From Roseomonas sp. KE2513 (GTDB lineage Bacteria; Pseudomonadota; Alphaproteobacteria; Acetobacterales; Acetobacteraceae), in NCBI RefSeq assembly GCF_016107305.1, contig NZ_RCVR01000002.1:186001-250000 (forward strand): a DNA stretch of 64,000 bases, given 5' to 3'. Every line of letters begins with the position of its first letter. Position 1 is the first letter of the stretch. Below are positions 54,512-62,684 of this stretch, piece after piece. The position numbers and the translations under genes were made by a program. The notes below the pieces were generated by a model that had not been told where the DNA came from, searched no databases, and saw nothing but the letters and a program-made list of their open reading frames with translations.

Positions 54512-54979
54512 CTACTCGATGACCAGGAGGGGCTCGCCGAACTCCACGGGCGTGCCGCTCTCGATGAGGATGCGGGTGACGGTGCCGGACTTGGGGGCCT
54601 TGATCTGGTTGAAGGTCTTCATAGCCTCGATCAGCAGCACCGTCTGGCCCTGGGAGACGCGGGCGCCGAGCGCGACGAAGGGTGCGGCGCCGGGCTCGGG
54701 CGAGAGGTAGGCAACGCCGACCATGGGGGAGGTGACGGCGCCGGGCGTCGCGGCCGTGACATCCTCGCTGGCCGGGGTGCTGGCGGGGGCCTCGGTTACG
54801 GGCGCGGCGATGGGCTGCGGCGCGGCGGCCACGGTCTGCACCACCTGTTGGGCCGGGACGCTGCGGGCGACGCGGATGCGGCTCTCGTTCTGGACGAGCT
54901 CGATTTCGCTAAGGTCGGTCTCGCGAAGGATTTTGGCCAGGGCGCGGATCGCGTCCGGGTCGAAGGAAAGGCCGCTCAT
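54512..54979 (-). CDS. accB: Acetyl-CoA carboxylase biotin carboxyl carrier protein
   Basis: A 155-residue protein. A helical N-terminus (LSFDPDAIRALAKILRETDL) is joined by a Pro/Ala/Thr linker (about 45-80) to the biotinyl domain. LLIEAMKTFNQI places biotin on Lys121; Thr follows the Lys in place of the commoner Met. The domain closes with SGTPVEFGEPLLVIE. The ATG overlaps the aroQ stop as ATGA, and accC follows, giving aroQ-accB-accC. Confidence 0.96.
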   Translation of the reverse strand: MSGLSFDPDAIRALAKILRETDLSEIELVQNESRIRVARSVPAQQVVQTVAAAPQPIAAPVTEAPASTPASEDVTAATPGAVTSPMVGVAYLSPEPGAAPFVALGARVSQGQTVLLIEAMKTFNQIKAPKSGTVTRILIESGTPVEFGEPLLVIE

Positions 54980-55488
54980 GCCGTCTCGTCCTGTCCGATG
55001 ATTCCGGCGATCGCGCGGAGGCCGAGGGCGTAGCCCCCTACCCCCAGGCCGCAGATCACGCCCACCGCGGCGCGGGAGACGTAGGAGAGATGCCGGAAGG
55101 CCTCCCGCCGATGGATGTTGGTGATATGCACCTCGACCACCGGCAGGTCCACCGCCAGCAGGGCGTCCATCAGCGCGATGGAGGTATGCGAGTAACCGGC
55201 GGGGTTGATGATGATGCCGGCCGCGCGGCCGCGGCATTCCTGCACCCAGGAGATCAGCTCGCCCTCGAGGTTGGTCTGGCGGAAGTCGATCGCCAGGCCC
55301 AGTTCCTCGGCGGCCTCGGCACAGAGGGCTTCCACGTCGTCGAGGGTCGCGGAGCCGTATTTCTCGGGCTCCCGCGTGCCGAGGAGATTGAGGTTCGGGC
55401 CGTTGAGGACGGCGATCAGCGGGGGTTCCAAGGGCTCTGTTCCGGTCCGCCCGGATGGGCCCGGGGTGCTGGCCGGGCGGGCTAGCAT
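54976..55488 (-). CDS. aroQ: Type II 3-dehydroquinate dehydratase
   Basis: A 170-residue dodecameric enzyme that turns 3-dehydroquinate into 3-dehydroshikimate in the shikimate pathway. IAVLNGPNLNLLGTREPEKYG has the catalytic Asn and Tyr, and NPAGYSHTSIALMDAL and VEVHITNIHRRE follow. The ATG at 55488 leaves about 22 extra residues before the conserved core; TTG at 55431 would give a tighter N-terminus, but no good ribosome binding site favours it. Its stop overlaps accB, the common alphaproteobacterial pairing. Confidence 0.95.
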   Translation of the reverse strand: MLARPASTPGPSGRTGTEPLEPPLIAVLNGPNLNLLGTREPEKYGSATLDDVEALCAEAAEELGLAIDFRQTNLEGELISWVQECRGRAAGIIINPAGYSHTSIALMDALLAVDLPVVEVHITNIHRREAFRHLSYVSRAAVGVICGLGVGGYALGLRAIAGIIGQDETA

Positions 55489-55578
55489 GGGCCGAGGCCG
55501 GCAGGCAAACCCATCTCCCCCCCGCAACCCGTCCCTGGGCTGCCGGGTTCAAGACCCAAACCGGCGAGGAGGCCAGCC

Positions 55579-55872
55579 ATGACGAAGAAGAAAACCGACC
55601 ACGGCACCGGTGACGACCACGTCACCGGCCGGGGCACCGTGAAGGGCCAGCATCAGGATCCCGATGCCAACGTGCCCGAGGGCGGCGAGGCAGAGGCCCC
55701 GAAGGGGGACCACGGCTCCATGAAAGGCGCTGCCTCCACCGCCGAGGACGCAAACGCGGGGACGGGCGGCACGAGCCATGCGACGGTCGGCAAGCGCGAG
55801 CAGGAACAGGCGGCCGCGGCGGGCGCGGAGAAGACCCAGACCGGCCGCGGGCACCGCAAGCACGAGGACTGA
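55579..55872 (+). CDS. Small hydrophilic, Lys/His/Gly-rich protein of unknown function
   Basis: A 97-residue protein without hydrophobic segments ([19 protein letters not shown]...; tail [10 protein letters not shown]). It is rich in Gly, Ala, His, Lys, Glu and Asp, and should be disordered and soluble, reminiscent of stress-related hydrophilins; that likeness is only compositional. A good site (GGAGGCCAGCC) precedes the ATG. The opposite strand is also open over this stretch, but its predicted product lacks a start context. I do not recognise a family. Confidence 0.62.
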   Translation: MTKKKTDHGTGDDHVTGRGTVKGQHQDPDANVPEGGEAEAPKGDHGSMKGAASTAEDANAGTGGTSHATVGKREQEQAAAAGAEKTQTGRGHRKHED

Positions 55873-55960
55873 GCGGCGCACTTGGCCCGGAGGGATCTCC
55901 CGCTCCGTCGGGGAGATGCCCCTTCAACCCAGCCCCGGCGCGTGCCACATGCGCCGGGCC

Positions 55961-56173
55961 ATGCACGGACCTATCCGCATCACCGTTAATGGAGAGGCCC
56001 GCGATCTGCCGGCCTCCCTTCCCTTGTCCGACTTCCTTGCCGGCGCGGGACTCGACACGCGCAAGGTGGCGGTGGAGCGGAACGAGGAGATCGTTCCCCG
56101 CTCCGCCTACGCGACGACGCGGCTGGAGCCGGGGGATGCCCTGGAGATCGTGCATTTTATCGGGGGGGGCTGA
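55961..56173 (+). CDS. thiS: Sulfur carrier protein ThiS
   Basis: A 70-residue ubiquitin-like protein ending in [23 protein letters not shown] and [15 protein letters not shown], then [13 protein letters not shown] are typical. The C-terminal Gly is thiocarboxylated to supply sulfur for the thiazole ring of thiamine. thiG follows 4 bp later. Two starts (55949, 55961) are possible; 55961 gives the normal length. No TPP riboswitch sequence is seen upstream. Confidence 0.93.
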   Translation: MHGPIRITVNGEARDLPASLPLSDFLAGAGLDTRKVAVERNEEIVPRSAYATTRLEPGDALEIVHFIGGG

Positions 56174-56177
56174 GGCC

Positions 56178-56969
56178 ATGGACGGGATGACAGCCGCAGA
56201 GGACGCCTGGGAGGTGGCAGGGCGCCGCTTCCGCTCCCGCCTCGTGGTCGGGACGGGGCGCTACAAGTCGCTCGAGGAGACGGCCGCGGCGATCGAGGCC
56301 TCGGGCGCGGAGATGGTGACGGTCGCGGTGCGGCGGGTGAACCTCTCCGACCCCGGCGCCCCCATGCTGCAGGATTTCGTGCCGCCGGACCGCTACACCT
56401 ACCTGCCCAACACGGCCGGCTGCCACACGGCGAAGGAGGCCGTGCGAACCCTGCGCCTGGCTCGCGAGGCCGGGGGGTGGAACCTGGTGAAGCTGGAGGT
56501 TCTGGGACCTCCGCCCTTTCTTTACCCCGACATGCCTGCGACCTTCGAGGCGGCAGAGGCCCTCATCAAGGACGGGTTCCAGGTGATGGTCTACTGCGCC
56601 GACGACCCGCTGGCCGCCAAGCGTCTGGAGGAGATGGGCTGCGTGGCCGTGATGCCGCTGGGCGCGCCGATCGGCTCGGGTCTTGGCCTGTCCAACCCCT
56701 TCATGCTGCGCTCGATCATCGAGAACGCGCGGGTGCCGGTGCTGGTCGATGCCGGGATAGGCACCGCCAGCGAGGCGGCGCAGGCCATGGAGTTGGGCTG
56801 CCACGCGGTGCTGCTGAACTCCGCCATCGCCCACGCGAAGGACCCGGTGCGGATGGCGCGGGCCATGCGGGCGGGCGTGGAGGCGGGGCGGCACGCCTTC
56901 CTTGCTGGCCGGATGCCGCGGAACTACGCGGCGGATGCTTCCAGCCCCATGGCAGGGCTGATCCGGTAG
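56178..56969 (+). CDS. thiG: Thiazole synthase ThiG
   Basis: A 263-residue TIM-barrel enzyme that builds the thiazole phosphate of thiamine from deoxyxylulose phosphate, dehydroglycine and ThiS thiocarboxylate. [36 protein letters not shown] and NLVKLEVLG (Lys105, the Schiff-base lysine) are present, with [12 protein letters not shown] and [18 protein letters not shown] later. It is immediately downstream of thiS. Other thi genes are not in the window. Confidence 0.95.
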   Translation: MDGMTAAEDAWEVAGRRFRSRLVVGTGRYKSLEETAAAIEASGAEMVTVAVRRVNLSDPGAPMLQDFVPPDRYTYLPNTAGCHTAKEAVRTLRLAREAGGWNLVKLEVLGPPPFLYPDMPATFEAAEALIKDGFQVMVYCADDPLAAKRLEEMGCVAVMPLGAPIGSGLGLSNPFMLRSIIENARVPVLVDAGIGTASEAAQAMELGCHAVLLNSAIAHAKDPVRMARAMRAGVEAGRHAFLAGRMPRNYAADASSPMAGLIR

Positions 56970-56996
56970 GGTCCGCTCCCTCCTCTGCCGGTCCGC

Positions 56997-57389
56997 TCAG
57001 TCCCAGTATACGGGCAGGCCGGGAAGTTCGTCGTCGTCCTCGGTGCTCAGCCGCGCGGCGCAGAGGATGTCCAGCAGCGTGATGCCCGCCACTGCGGCGA
57101 TGGCCCATTTGGCGTTGGCACGCTCCCGCGGGCCATAGACCGGCGTGCTGGTGAGGACGGCAAGGTCCAGCGCGTCGCCGGCCACGCGGGCGACCAGAAA
57201 CGGGGCGGAGGCAGGGTTGGCGAGGATGGCTGCGCCGTTCGCCAGTTCCCGCACGCCGAAGGCGCGGATCAGCCCTGTATGGCGGCGCATGCCGATGGTG
57301 CGGGCGAGGCTCCGGCCGCCGAGGATCTGGAACACGCCCAGGCCGATGCTGAACCAGCCGAGAAAGCGTGAAAGCCTGAGGACCTGCAT
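56997..57389 (-). CDS. Small inner-membrane protein of unknown function
   Basis: A 130-residue protein with about three or four membrane segments (FLGWFSIGLGVFQILGG; ELANGAAILA; AKWAIAAVAGITLLDILCAA). LGWFSIGLGVFQIL then RAFGVRELANGAAIL resembles the membrane part that precedes cyclase/dehydrase (SRPBCC) domains in some proteins, but no such domain follows here. The acidic tail (STEDDDELPGLP) is soluble. Function unknown. Confidence 0.78.
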   Translation of the reverse strand: MQVLRLSRFLGWFSIGLGVFQILGGRSLARTIGMRRHTGLIRAFGVRELANGAAILANPASAPFLVARVAGDALDLAVLTSTPVYGPRERANAKWAIAAVAGITLLDILCAARLSTEDDDELPGLPVYWD

Positions 57390-57458
57390 GGCGTTCGTCT
57401 CCGCGAGGGGTTTGCGCGGGTAGAACGCTGCCCGAGGCGAAAGGGCTGAGGCGGACCC

Positions 57459-59054
57459 TTAGTGGGCAGCGCCGCCCCCTCCCCCGGACCTGGGCGCCTT
57501 CACGAAGAGGACGAGGGGGACCGCCAGCGCGAAGAGGCAGGCGATCGCCACCAGCACGTCGTTATAGGCAAGGATCAGCGCCTGCTGGGTGATCATGCCG
57601 GAGACGCGGGCGAGCGCCGCGTGGTCGGCGGCGTCGCCGAGGCGGTTGGCGAGGGCGCCGGAGATGGCATCGATGGACTGGATGGCGCCGGGGCGGGCCC
57701 AGTTGGTGGCTTCGGAGAGGTGAAGGCGGTGAGCGGCCGAGCGGTCGATGACGAGGGTGTTGATCAGAGCGAGCCCCACCGCGCCGCCGAGGTTGCGCAT
57801 GAGGTTGTAGAGGCCAGAAGCGTTCTTGATCATCGTTGGCGGCAGCGTGCCGAGCGCAAGCTGGTTGACCGGCACCATGGCGAACATCGTGCCGATGCCG
57901 CGCAGCGAGAGGGGCAGCCATAGCTCGCCGAAGGCGGATTGCGCGGTGAGCTCGGAGGTCATCCACATGGCGACGGCGGTGGTGGCCATGCCGAAGGCGA
58001 GCAGCAGGCGCAGGTCCAGCACGCGCGAGAGCCGGCCGACGACGGGGGCGGCCAGGAACATGGCGAGGCCTGTGATGAACATCGTCTCGCCGATCTGGAG
58101 CGAGTTGTAGCCGCGGATGCGCCCGAGGAAGAGCGGAATGAGGTAGACCGCGCCATAAAGGCCGATGCCGACGATGAAGGCGAAGGCGCTGCCGAAGGCG
58201 AAATTCGCGTTGCCGTAGGCGCGCAGCTCCACGATCGGGTCGCGCCGAGTGAAAGCGCGCCAGAAGAAGACGACGCCCGCGACCGCGCCGGCGGCGGCAA
58301 AGGCGGCGATGGTGGGGTCGTCCAGCCAGTCCCAGCGAGGCCCCTCCTCCATCACGTATTCCATGCTGCCGAGGAAGACGGCCATGGCGGCGAGGCCGAT
58401 CCAGTCGAACCGGCCGAGCAGCCGGGGGTCGCCCCGGTCGATGTCCATCGTGCTCCAGACCACCACCGCGATGAGGACGCCGACAGGGACGTTGATGAGA
58501 AAGAGCCAGTGCCAGGAGAAGGTCTCGGTCAGCAGGCCGCCGAGGGTCGGGCCGATGGTGGGGGCGAGGGTGGCGGTGAGGCCGATGAGGACGCTGACGG
58601 AGGACCGTCGGGGGCCCTGGAAGAGCAGGAAGGCCGTGGCGAAGACCGTGGGGATCATCGCGCCGCCGAGGAAGCCCTGCATGGCGCGGGCGACGATCAT
58701 CACCGGAAGGGAGGTGGCCGTGGCGCAGGCGAGGGAGAAAAGGGTGAAGCCCGCGGCCGAGATGGTGAAGAGCACGCGGGTGGAGAGCAGGCGCGAGAGG
58801 AAGCCTGAGAGCGGGATCATGACGATCTCCGCGATCAGGTAGGAGGTCTGCACCCAGGAGGCCTCGTCCGGGGAGGCGGCGAGGCCGGCCTGGATGTCGC
58901 TGATGCTGGCCGAGACGATCTGGATGTCCAGGATCGCCATGAACATGCCCAGCACCATCACCATGAAGCCGATGAAGTGCCGCTTCGACACCGCCGCCCC
59001 CGCCGCCGGGAGGGCGGCGGGGGCGGCGGCGGGATTGGCCGTGGTGGCGGACAT
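57459..59054 (-). CDS. DHA2-family drug efflux permease, EmrB-type
   Basis: A 531-residue transporter of the major facilitator superfamily with 14 predicted membrane segments. MAILDIQIVSASISDIQAG is motif D1, SGFLSRLLSTRVLF carries motif A, and GPTLGGLLTETFSWHWLFLI is motif C of drug-proton antiporters. With the HlyD-type partner directly upstream on the same strand it should form a three-part pump using an outer-membrane channel encoded elsewhere. Likely controlled by the divergent TetR gene. Confidence 0.93.
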   Translation of the reverse strand: MSATTANPAAAPAALPAAGAAVSKRHFIGFMVMVLGMFMAILDIQIVSASISDIQAGLAASPDEASWVQTSYLIAEIVMIPLSGFLSRLLSTRVLFTISAAGFTLFSLACATATSLPVMIVARAMQGFLGGAMIPTVFATAFLLFQGPRRSSVSVLIGLTATLAPTIGPTLGGLLTETFSWHWLFLINVPVGVLIAVVVWSTMDIDRGDPRLLGRFDWIGLAAMAVFLGSMEYVMEEGPRWDWLDDPTIAAFAAAGAVAGVVFFWRAFTRRDPIVELRAYGNANFAFGSAFAFIVGIGLYGAVYLIPLFLGRIRGYNSLQIGETMFITGLAMFLAAPVVGRLSRVLDLRLLLAFGMATTAVAMWMTSELTAQSAFGELWLPLSLRGIGTMFAMVPVNQLALGTLPPTMIKNASGLYNLMRNLGGAVGLALINTLVIDRSAAHRLHLSEATNWARPGAIQSIDAISGALANRLGDAADHAALARVSGMITQQALILAYNDVLVAIACLFALAVPLVLFVKAPRSGGGGGAAH

Positions 59055-59074
59055 GACCGTTCCTGGCCTTCCCC

Positions 59075-60280
59075 TCAGCGGCCGTGAATCGCCGCGGCGG
59101 CAACGCCGAATACGCTGCGGGGCGCATGCGGGTCGTCCCGGGTGTCCACCTCGGCCTCGACCGAGAGGCCCGGGCGGAGGTGATCGACGGGCTGGCCGGC
59201 ATCGACGGCGATGCGGACCGGCACCCGCTGGACGATCTTGGTGAAGTTGCCGGTCGCGTTCTCCGGCGGCAGGAGGGAGAACTGGGCGCCGGTGGCCGGG
59301 GCGAGGCTCTGCACGGTGCCGTGCAGCCTGCCGCCGGCATCGACCGTCAGCTCGACCGGCTGGCCCTCGCGGATGCGGCGGAGCTGCGTCTCCTTGAAGT
59401 TGGCGGTGACGTAAAGCTGGCCGGCGGGGGGCGCGACGGCGATCAGGTTCTGCCCGGCGCGGACATGCTGACCGAGCTGGGCGGCGCGGTTGCCCGCCAC
59501 GCCCGAGAAGGGGGCGCGGATGACCGTGTAGTCGAGGTTCGCCTCGGCCAGGGCGAGCATAGCGCGGGCGGAGTCACGGCGGGCGAGAGCCGACTTAGCC
59601 TGGGCGTCGAGCACCGGAATGGCGCCGCGGGCGGATTCGAGGCCGGCCTGGGCGACGGCAACGGTCGCCTCGGCCTTGTGGCGGGCGGCGGTGGTGCGGT
59701 CCACGGCCTCGCGCGTGCCGAAGCCGCTGGAGGCGAGGCTGCCGGCGCGGCCCGCATCGGTGACAGCGAAGACGCGGTCGGCTTCGGCCTGGGCGACCTG
59801 GGACTCGGCGGCGGCGACCTGAGCGACGGCCTGGGCGCGCTGGGCGGCGAAGGTAGCGATATTTGCCTCGGCCTCAGCCAGGGCGGCCGCAGCCTGGTCG
59901 CGCTTGGCCTGCCAGTCGCGGCGGTCGAGCTCGATCAGAGGTTGGCCGGCCTCAACCGGCTGGTTGTCGCCGATCAGGATGCGGGTGACGTCGCCCTCGA
60001 TCCGCGAGGAGAGCACGGCGATGTCGCCGCCGACATAGGCGTTGTCTGTGGACTGCAGGAAGCGACCGACCTGCCAGAACCAGGCGCCGCCGAGCGCGCT
60101 GCCGGCGATGACCAGCAGGGCGAAAACGGACAGGAGGCGACGGGAGCGGCGCGGACGCGGCGCGCCGTGGGCTGTCGCCGCGGGGGCGAGCGTGGCGGGC
60201 CGAGTCTCCCCGGCCGTCTTTGCCTCGGTGACAGTGGTGCGCGTCTCAGAGTCGGGGAGGGTCGTTGTCCGGGCGTTCAT
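59075..60280 (-). CDS. HlyD/EmrA-type membrane fusion protein
   Basis: A 401-residue periplasmic adaptor anchored by one membrane helix (about 48-69, LLSVFALLVIAGSALGGAWF). STDNAYVGGDIAVLSSRIEG is the EmrA signature; a long Ala/Gln/Glu-rich coiled coil spans about 110-230, then the second lipoyl half and beta barrel (VIRAPFSGVAGNRAAQLGQ). It links the EmrB-type permease 20 bp downstream to an outer-membrane channel. ATG at 60280 is used; a TTG two codons earlier is not needed. An operator-like repeat lies 5 bp upstream of the start codon. Confidence 0.92.
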   Translation of the reverse strand: MNARTTTLPDSETRTTVTEAKTAGETRPATLAPAATAHGAPRPRRSRRLLSVFALLVIAGSALGGAWFWQVGRFLQSTDNAYVGGDIAVLSSRIEGDVTRILIGDNQPVEAGQPLIELDRRDWQAKRDQAAAALAEAEANIATFAAQRAQAVAQVAAAESQVAQAEADRVFAVTDAGRAGSLASSGFGTREAVDRTTAARHKAEATVAVAQAGLESARGAIPVLDAQAKSALARRDSARAMLALAEANLDYTVIRAPFSGVAGNRAAQLGQHVRAGQNLIAVAPPAGQLYVTANFKETQLRRIREGQPVELTVDAGGRLHGTVQSLAPATGAQFSLLPPENATGNFTKIVQRVPVRIAVDAGQPVDHLRPGLSVEAEVDTRDDPHAPRSVFGVAAAAIHGR

Positions 60281-60284
60281 CTTC

Positions 60285-60301
60285 AACTGAACCGTTCAGT
60301 T
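60285..60301. promoter_or_regulatory. TetR operator copy 1 (efflux promoter)
   Basis: AACTGAACCGTTCAGTT is a perfect inverted repeat with 7-bp arms and a CCG centre, just before the HlyD start codon. A second copy lies at 60344-60360. The position next to the predicted transcription start fits repression by the divergent TetR protein. Confidence 0.7.
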
Positions 60302-60309
60302 CAGTTGCT

Positions 60310-60338
60310 TAGATGGCGATCTCTAGGCCATTTGTCCA
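60310..60338 (-). promoter_or_regulatory. Candidate promoter of the emrAB-type operon
   Basis: On the minus strand TGGACA (60338-60333) and CATCTA (60315-60310) are spaced by 17 bp, a fair sigma-70 match. It lies between the two operator copies, which would cover the -35 upstream edge and the transcription start. Confidence 0.45.
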
Positions 60339-60343
60339 TGGAA

Positions 60344-60360
60344 AACTGAACCGTCCAGTA
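60344..60360. promoter_or_regulatory. TetR operator copy 2 (tetR-proximal)
   Basis: AACTGAACCGTCCAGTA repeats copy 1 with two changes in its right arm. It lies 35 bp before the TetR start codon, so it could mediate autoregulation as well as repression of the pump. Confidence 0.65.
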
Positions 60361-60394
60361 TCACATATGGGCAGGCCACCAGCCGGAGGGTTCC

Positions 60395-61024
60395 TTGTCA
60401 GCCGCCGCCACCTCCTCTTCCGATGTTTCTCCCAAGCGCGCCGCCATCCTGAAGGCGGCAGCCCAGCTGTTCATGGCGGCCGGCTACGCGACGGTTTCGA
60501 TGGATTCGGTGGCGAAGGAGGCAGGTGTTTCGAAGGCGACGCTCTATGCGCATTTCGCCGGGAAGGAGGCGCTGTTCGGGGCTATCGTGGGGGAGCGCTG
60601 CGCGGCGATCGCGGCGGAGGCGGAGACGCTGGTCTCGGCGGCGGCCTCCACCGACCGGGCGCTGCGGGAGACCGGCCGGCTCTGGATGCGCTTTCTTCTG
60701 GAGCCGAAGAGCATCGCGATCCATCGAATCGTCATTGCCGAATGCGCCCGCTTCCCGGATCTGGCAGCGGCCTTCTACGCGGCGGGGCCGGCGGTCGGGC
60801 GGGCCTGGCTCATGCGGCGCTTGGCCGAGGAGCAGCGCCTGGGCCGGTTGCGGGCTGATGCCGATCCGGGCGTCGCGGCGGATCACCTGATGGGCCTGCT
60901 GCGGGGCGAACTCTACCTCCGCACGATGCTTGGGGGGCCGACGCCGGACGACGCGGCGGTGAATGCCGTGGTGGATCAGGCAGTGGCGGTCTTCCTCCGG
61001 GCCTATGGGGTCAGCGCGCCGTAA
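60395..61024 (+). CDS. TetR/AcrR-family transcriptional regulator
   Basis: A 209-residue repressor-type protein. The N-terminal domain has AAAQLFMAAGYATVSMDSVA then KEAGVSKATLYAHFAGKEAL, the TetR helix-turn-helix (about 34-57). The ligand domain with a C-terminal TetR_C-like region follows (MRFLLEPKSIAIHRIVIAEC). It starts with TTG at 60395, set by GGAGGG 6 nt upstream. It is divergent from the efflux operon and probably represses it from the two AACTGAACCG repeats; pump substrates would relieve this. Confidence 0.9.
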   Translation: MSAAATSSSDVSPKRAAILKAAAQLFMAAGYATVSMDSVAKEAGVSKATLYAHFAGKEALFGAIVGERCAAIAAEAETLVSAAASTDRALRETGRLWMRFLLEPKSIAIHRIVIAECARFPDLAAAFYAAGPAVGRAWLMRRLAEEQRLGRLRADADPGVAADHLMGLLRGELYLRTMLGGPTPDDAAVNAVVDQAVAVFLRAYGVSAP

Positions 61025-61402
61025 AGCGGCCTGCCGCCGCGAGGTTTGGCCCCCGGAAGAGCCGGGCCATCCGGCGCTTCTCCGGGAGCTTTCCGGCCCT
61101 TCGGCCACCCCTTCGGAAAAAATCGGTGTCTGGGCTCTGAAGTCCCTTGCACCCCTGGGACCGCGGGGCTATCTGCCCCCCAGACGCCGCACGCACGTGC
61201 CTCTGGCCCGCAAGGTTACGCAACGACGTCAAGCGTTCTGGCAACCCCCTGCCGACCAATCTCCGCCCTCACGACAAAGAGGGTGGAAGGAAGCGCCAGG
61301 GCTCTCACTTGGTCGCTGGTTCGTTCGACCGTTCGTCAACCTGAGCATGGCCGTATCGCCGATGGCGAACGCCTGCCGCCTCGCTATGGGGAGGGTGGTG
61401 CG
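61025..61402 (+). promoter_or_regulatory. 378-bp leader before the decarboxylase gene, candidate speF-like element
   Basis: This long gap precedes an ornithine decarboxylase-type gene, the place where alphaproteobacteria carry the Rfam speF leader. It has several GC-rich stem possibilities, including GGCCC/GGGCC near 61048-61070. One frame is open through the whole gap and ends in TGA at 61404-61406, overlapping the decarboxylase ATG as ATGA. Within it, GTG at 61197 (VPLARKVTQRRQAFW...) and ATG at 61347 (a 19-residue MAVSPMANACRL...) could start a leader peptide. Neither has a strong ribosome binding site, and I could not confirm the speF consensus. Confidence 0.35.
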
Positions 61403-62533
61403 ATGACACCTAAGATCGCACAATTTCTGGCCGATGTTCAGCCGGCCACGCCGTGCCTTGTGCTCGACGTGGATCGCGTGGAAACGAACTATCGCCGGCT
61501 TCAGGCGGCCCTGCCGCTTGCCCGCATCTACTATGCCGTGAAGGCTAACCCGGCCGCCCCGATCTTAGAGCGGCTGGCGGGGCTCGGCTCCTGCTTCGAC
61601 GCGGCCTCCTACGAGGAGGTCTCGGCGGCGCTCGAGGCCGGCGCGGCGCCTGAAGCGGTTTCCTATGGGAACACCGTGAAGAAGGAGAGCGCGATCCGGG
61701 CCGCCTATGCGCGTGGGGTGCGGATGTTCGCCTTCGACTCCGAGGGCGAGTTGGAGAAGCTGGCGCGCTCCGCGCCGGGCTCGCGCGTCTATTGCCGCAT
61801 CCTCGTCGGCAACGACGGCGCGGAGTGGCCGCTGTCGCGCAAGTTCGGCTGCGAGGTCGAGATGGCGCGGGAGCTGATGATCCGCGCGGGGGAGCTCGGG
61901 CTCGATCCCTTCGGCCTCTCCTTCCATGTCGGCAGCCAGCAGACCCACACGGCGGCCTATGCAGCGGCGATCGCCAAGGTGGCCATGCTCTTCACCGACC
62001 TCCGCGAGGCCGGGGTGAAGGTTCGCATGGTGAACCTCGGCGGCGGCTATCCCGTCCGCTACCGCTCCGAGGTGCCGGAGATCGACGACTTCGGCGCCGC
62101 GATCATGGGTGCGATGGCGGAGCACTTCGGCAATGCTCTGCCGGACATCGTGGTGGAGCCCGGGCGCTTCATCGCGGCGGACGCGGCGGTGGTCTCGGCC
62201 GAGGTCGTGCTGGTGTCCCGCAAGTCGAAGGACGATCCGGTGCGCTGGGTCTATCTCGACATCGGGCGCTTCGGCGGGCTGGCGGAGACCGAGGGCGAGG
62301 CGATCAAGTACGCCTTCCGCACGCCGCATGACGGGGGCGAGGAGGGTCCGGTGACGATCGCGGGGCCGACCTGCGACAGCACTGACACCCTCTACGAGAA
62401 GTCGAACTACCGGCTTCCCGCCTCGCTGGAGGCTGGCGATCGGATTGAGATCCTCTCGGCCGGGGCCTATGTGACGACCTATGCGAGCCAGAAGTTTAAC
62501 GGGTTCCTCCCCCTGGCCGAGCACTACATCTGA
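61403..62533 (+). CDS. Ornithine/lysine decarboxylase, PLP fold type III
   Basis: A 376-residue enzyme making putrescine (or cadaverine) by decarboxylation. IYYAVKANP gives the PLP lysine Lys47; LSFHVGSQQ, then VNLGGGYPVRY, EPGRFIAADA and GPTCDSTDTLYEK (catalytic Cys near 323) are the other fold III motifs. The size and motifs fit the ODC/LDC group of alphaproteobacteria rather than DapDC (LysA) or biosynthetic ADC. The start at 61403 follows GGGGAGGG. The long leader suggests polyamine-responsive control. A strong terminator follows. Confidence 0.92.
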   Translation: MTPKIAQFLADVQPATPCLVLDVDRVETNYRRLQAALPLARIYYAVKANPAAPILERLAGLGSCFDAASYEEVSAALEAGAAPEAVSYGNTVKKESAIRAAYARGVRMFAFDSEGELEKLARSAPGSRVYCRILVGNDGAEWPLSRKFGCEVEMARELMIRAGELGLDPFGLSFHVGSQQTHTAAYAAAIAKVAMLFTDLREAGVKVRMVNLGGGYPVRYRSEVPEIDDFGAAIMGAMAEHFGNALPDIVVEPGRFIAADAAVVSAEVVLVSRKSKDDPVRWVYLDIGRFGGLAETEGEAIKYAFRTPHDGGEEGPVTIAGPTCDSTDTLYEKSNYRLPASLEAGDRIEILSAGAYVTTYASQKFNGFLPLAEHYI

Positions 62534-62549
62534 CTATAGGGTGAACAAG

Positions 62550-62582
62550 TGGGGCGCCTCGTGGCGCCCCATCTCGTTTTTG
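62550..62582 (+). terminator. Rho-independent terminator after the decarboxylase
   Basis: TGGGGCGCC and GGCGCCCCA form a 9-bp stem with a TCGT loop (62550-62571), followed by TCTCGTTTTT. Confidence 0.88.
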
Positions 62583-62684
62583 GTTCTACGCAACGGACTT
62601 TCTCGAATGGTGCAACGCGCCACGGAATCTGCTTCCTTAAGGATGACGTGTCGGTAATAATGTACCGAAAGACCGGGGGCTTGC

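Noticed and set aside
55873-55960. Possible TPP riboswitch before thiS
   Set aside because: The stretch has GC hairpins and a CCTTCAACC segment, but neither CTGAGA nor the CTGATC core of the THI box is present, and 88 bp leaves little room.
59075-60280. RND-type periplasmic adaptor
   Set aside because: The STDNAYVGGD motif and the DHA2 permease partner fit EmrA; no RND pump gene is present.
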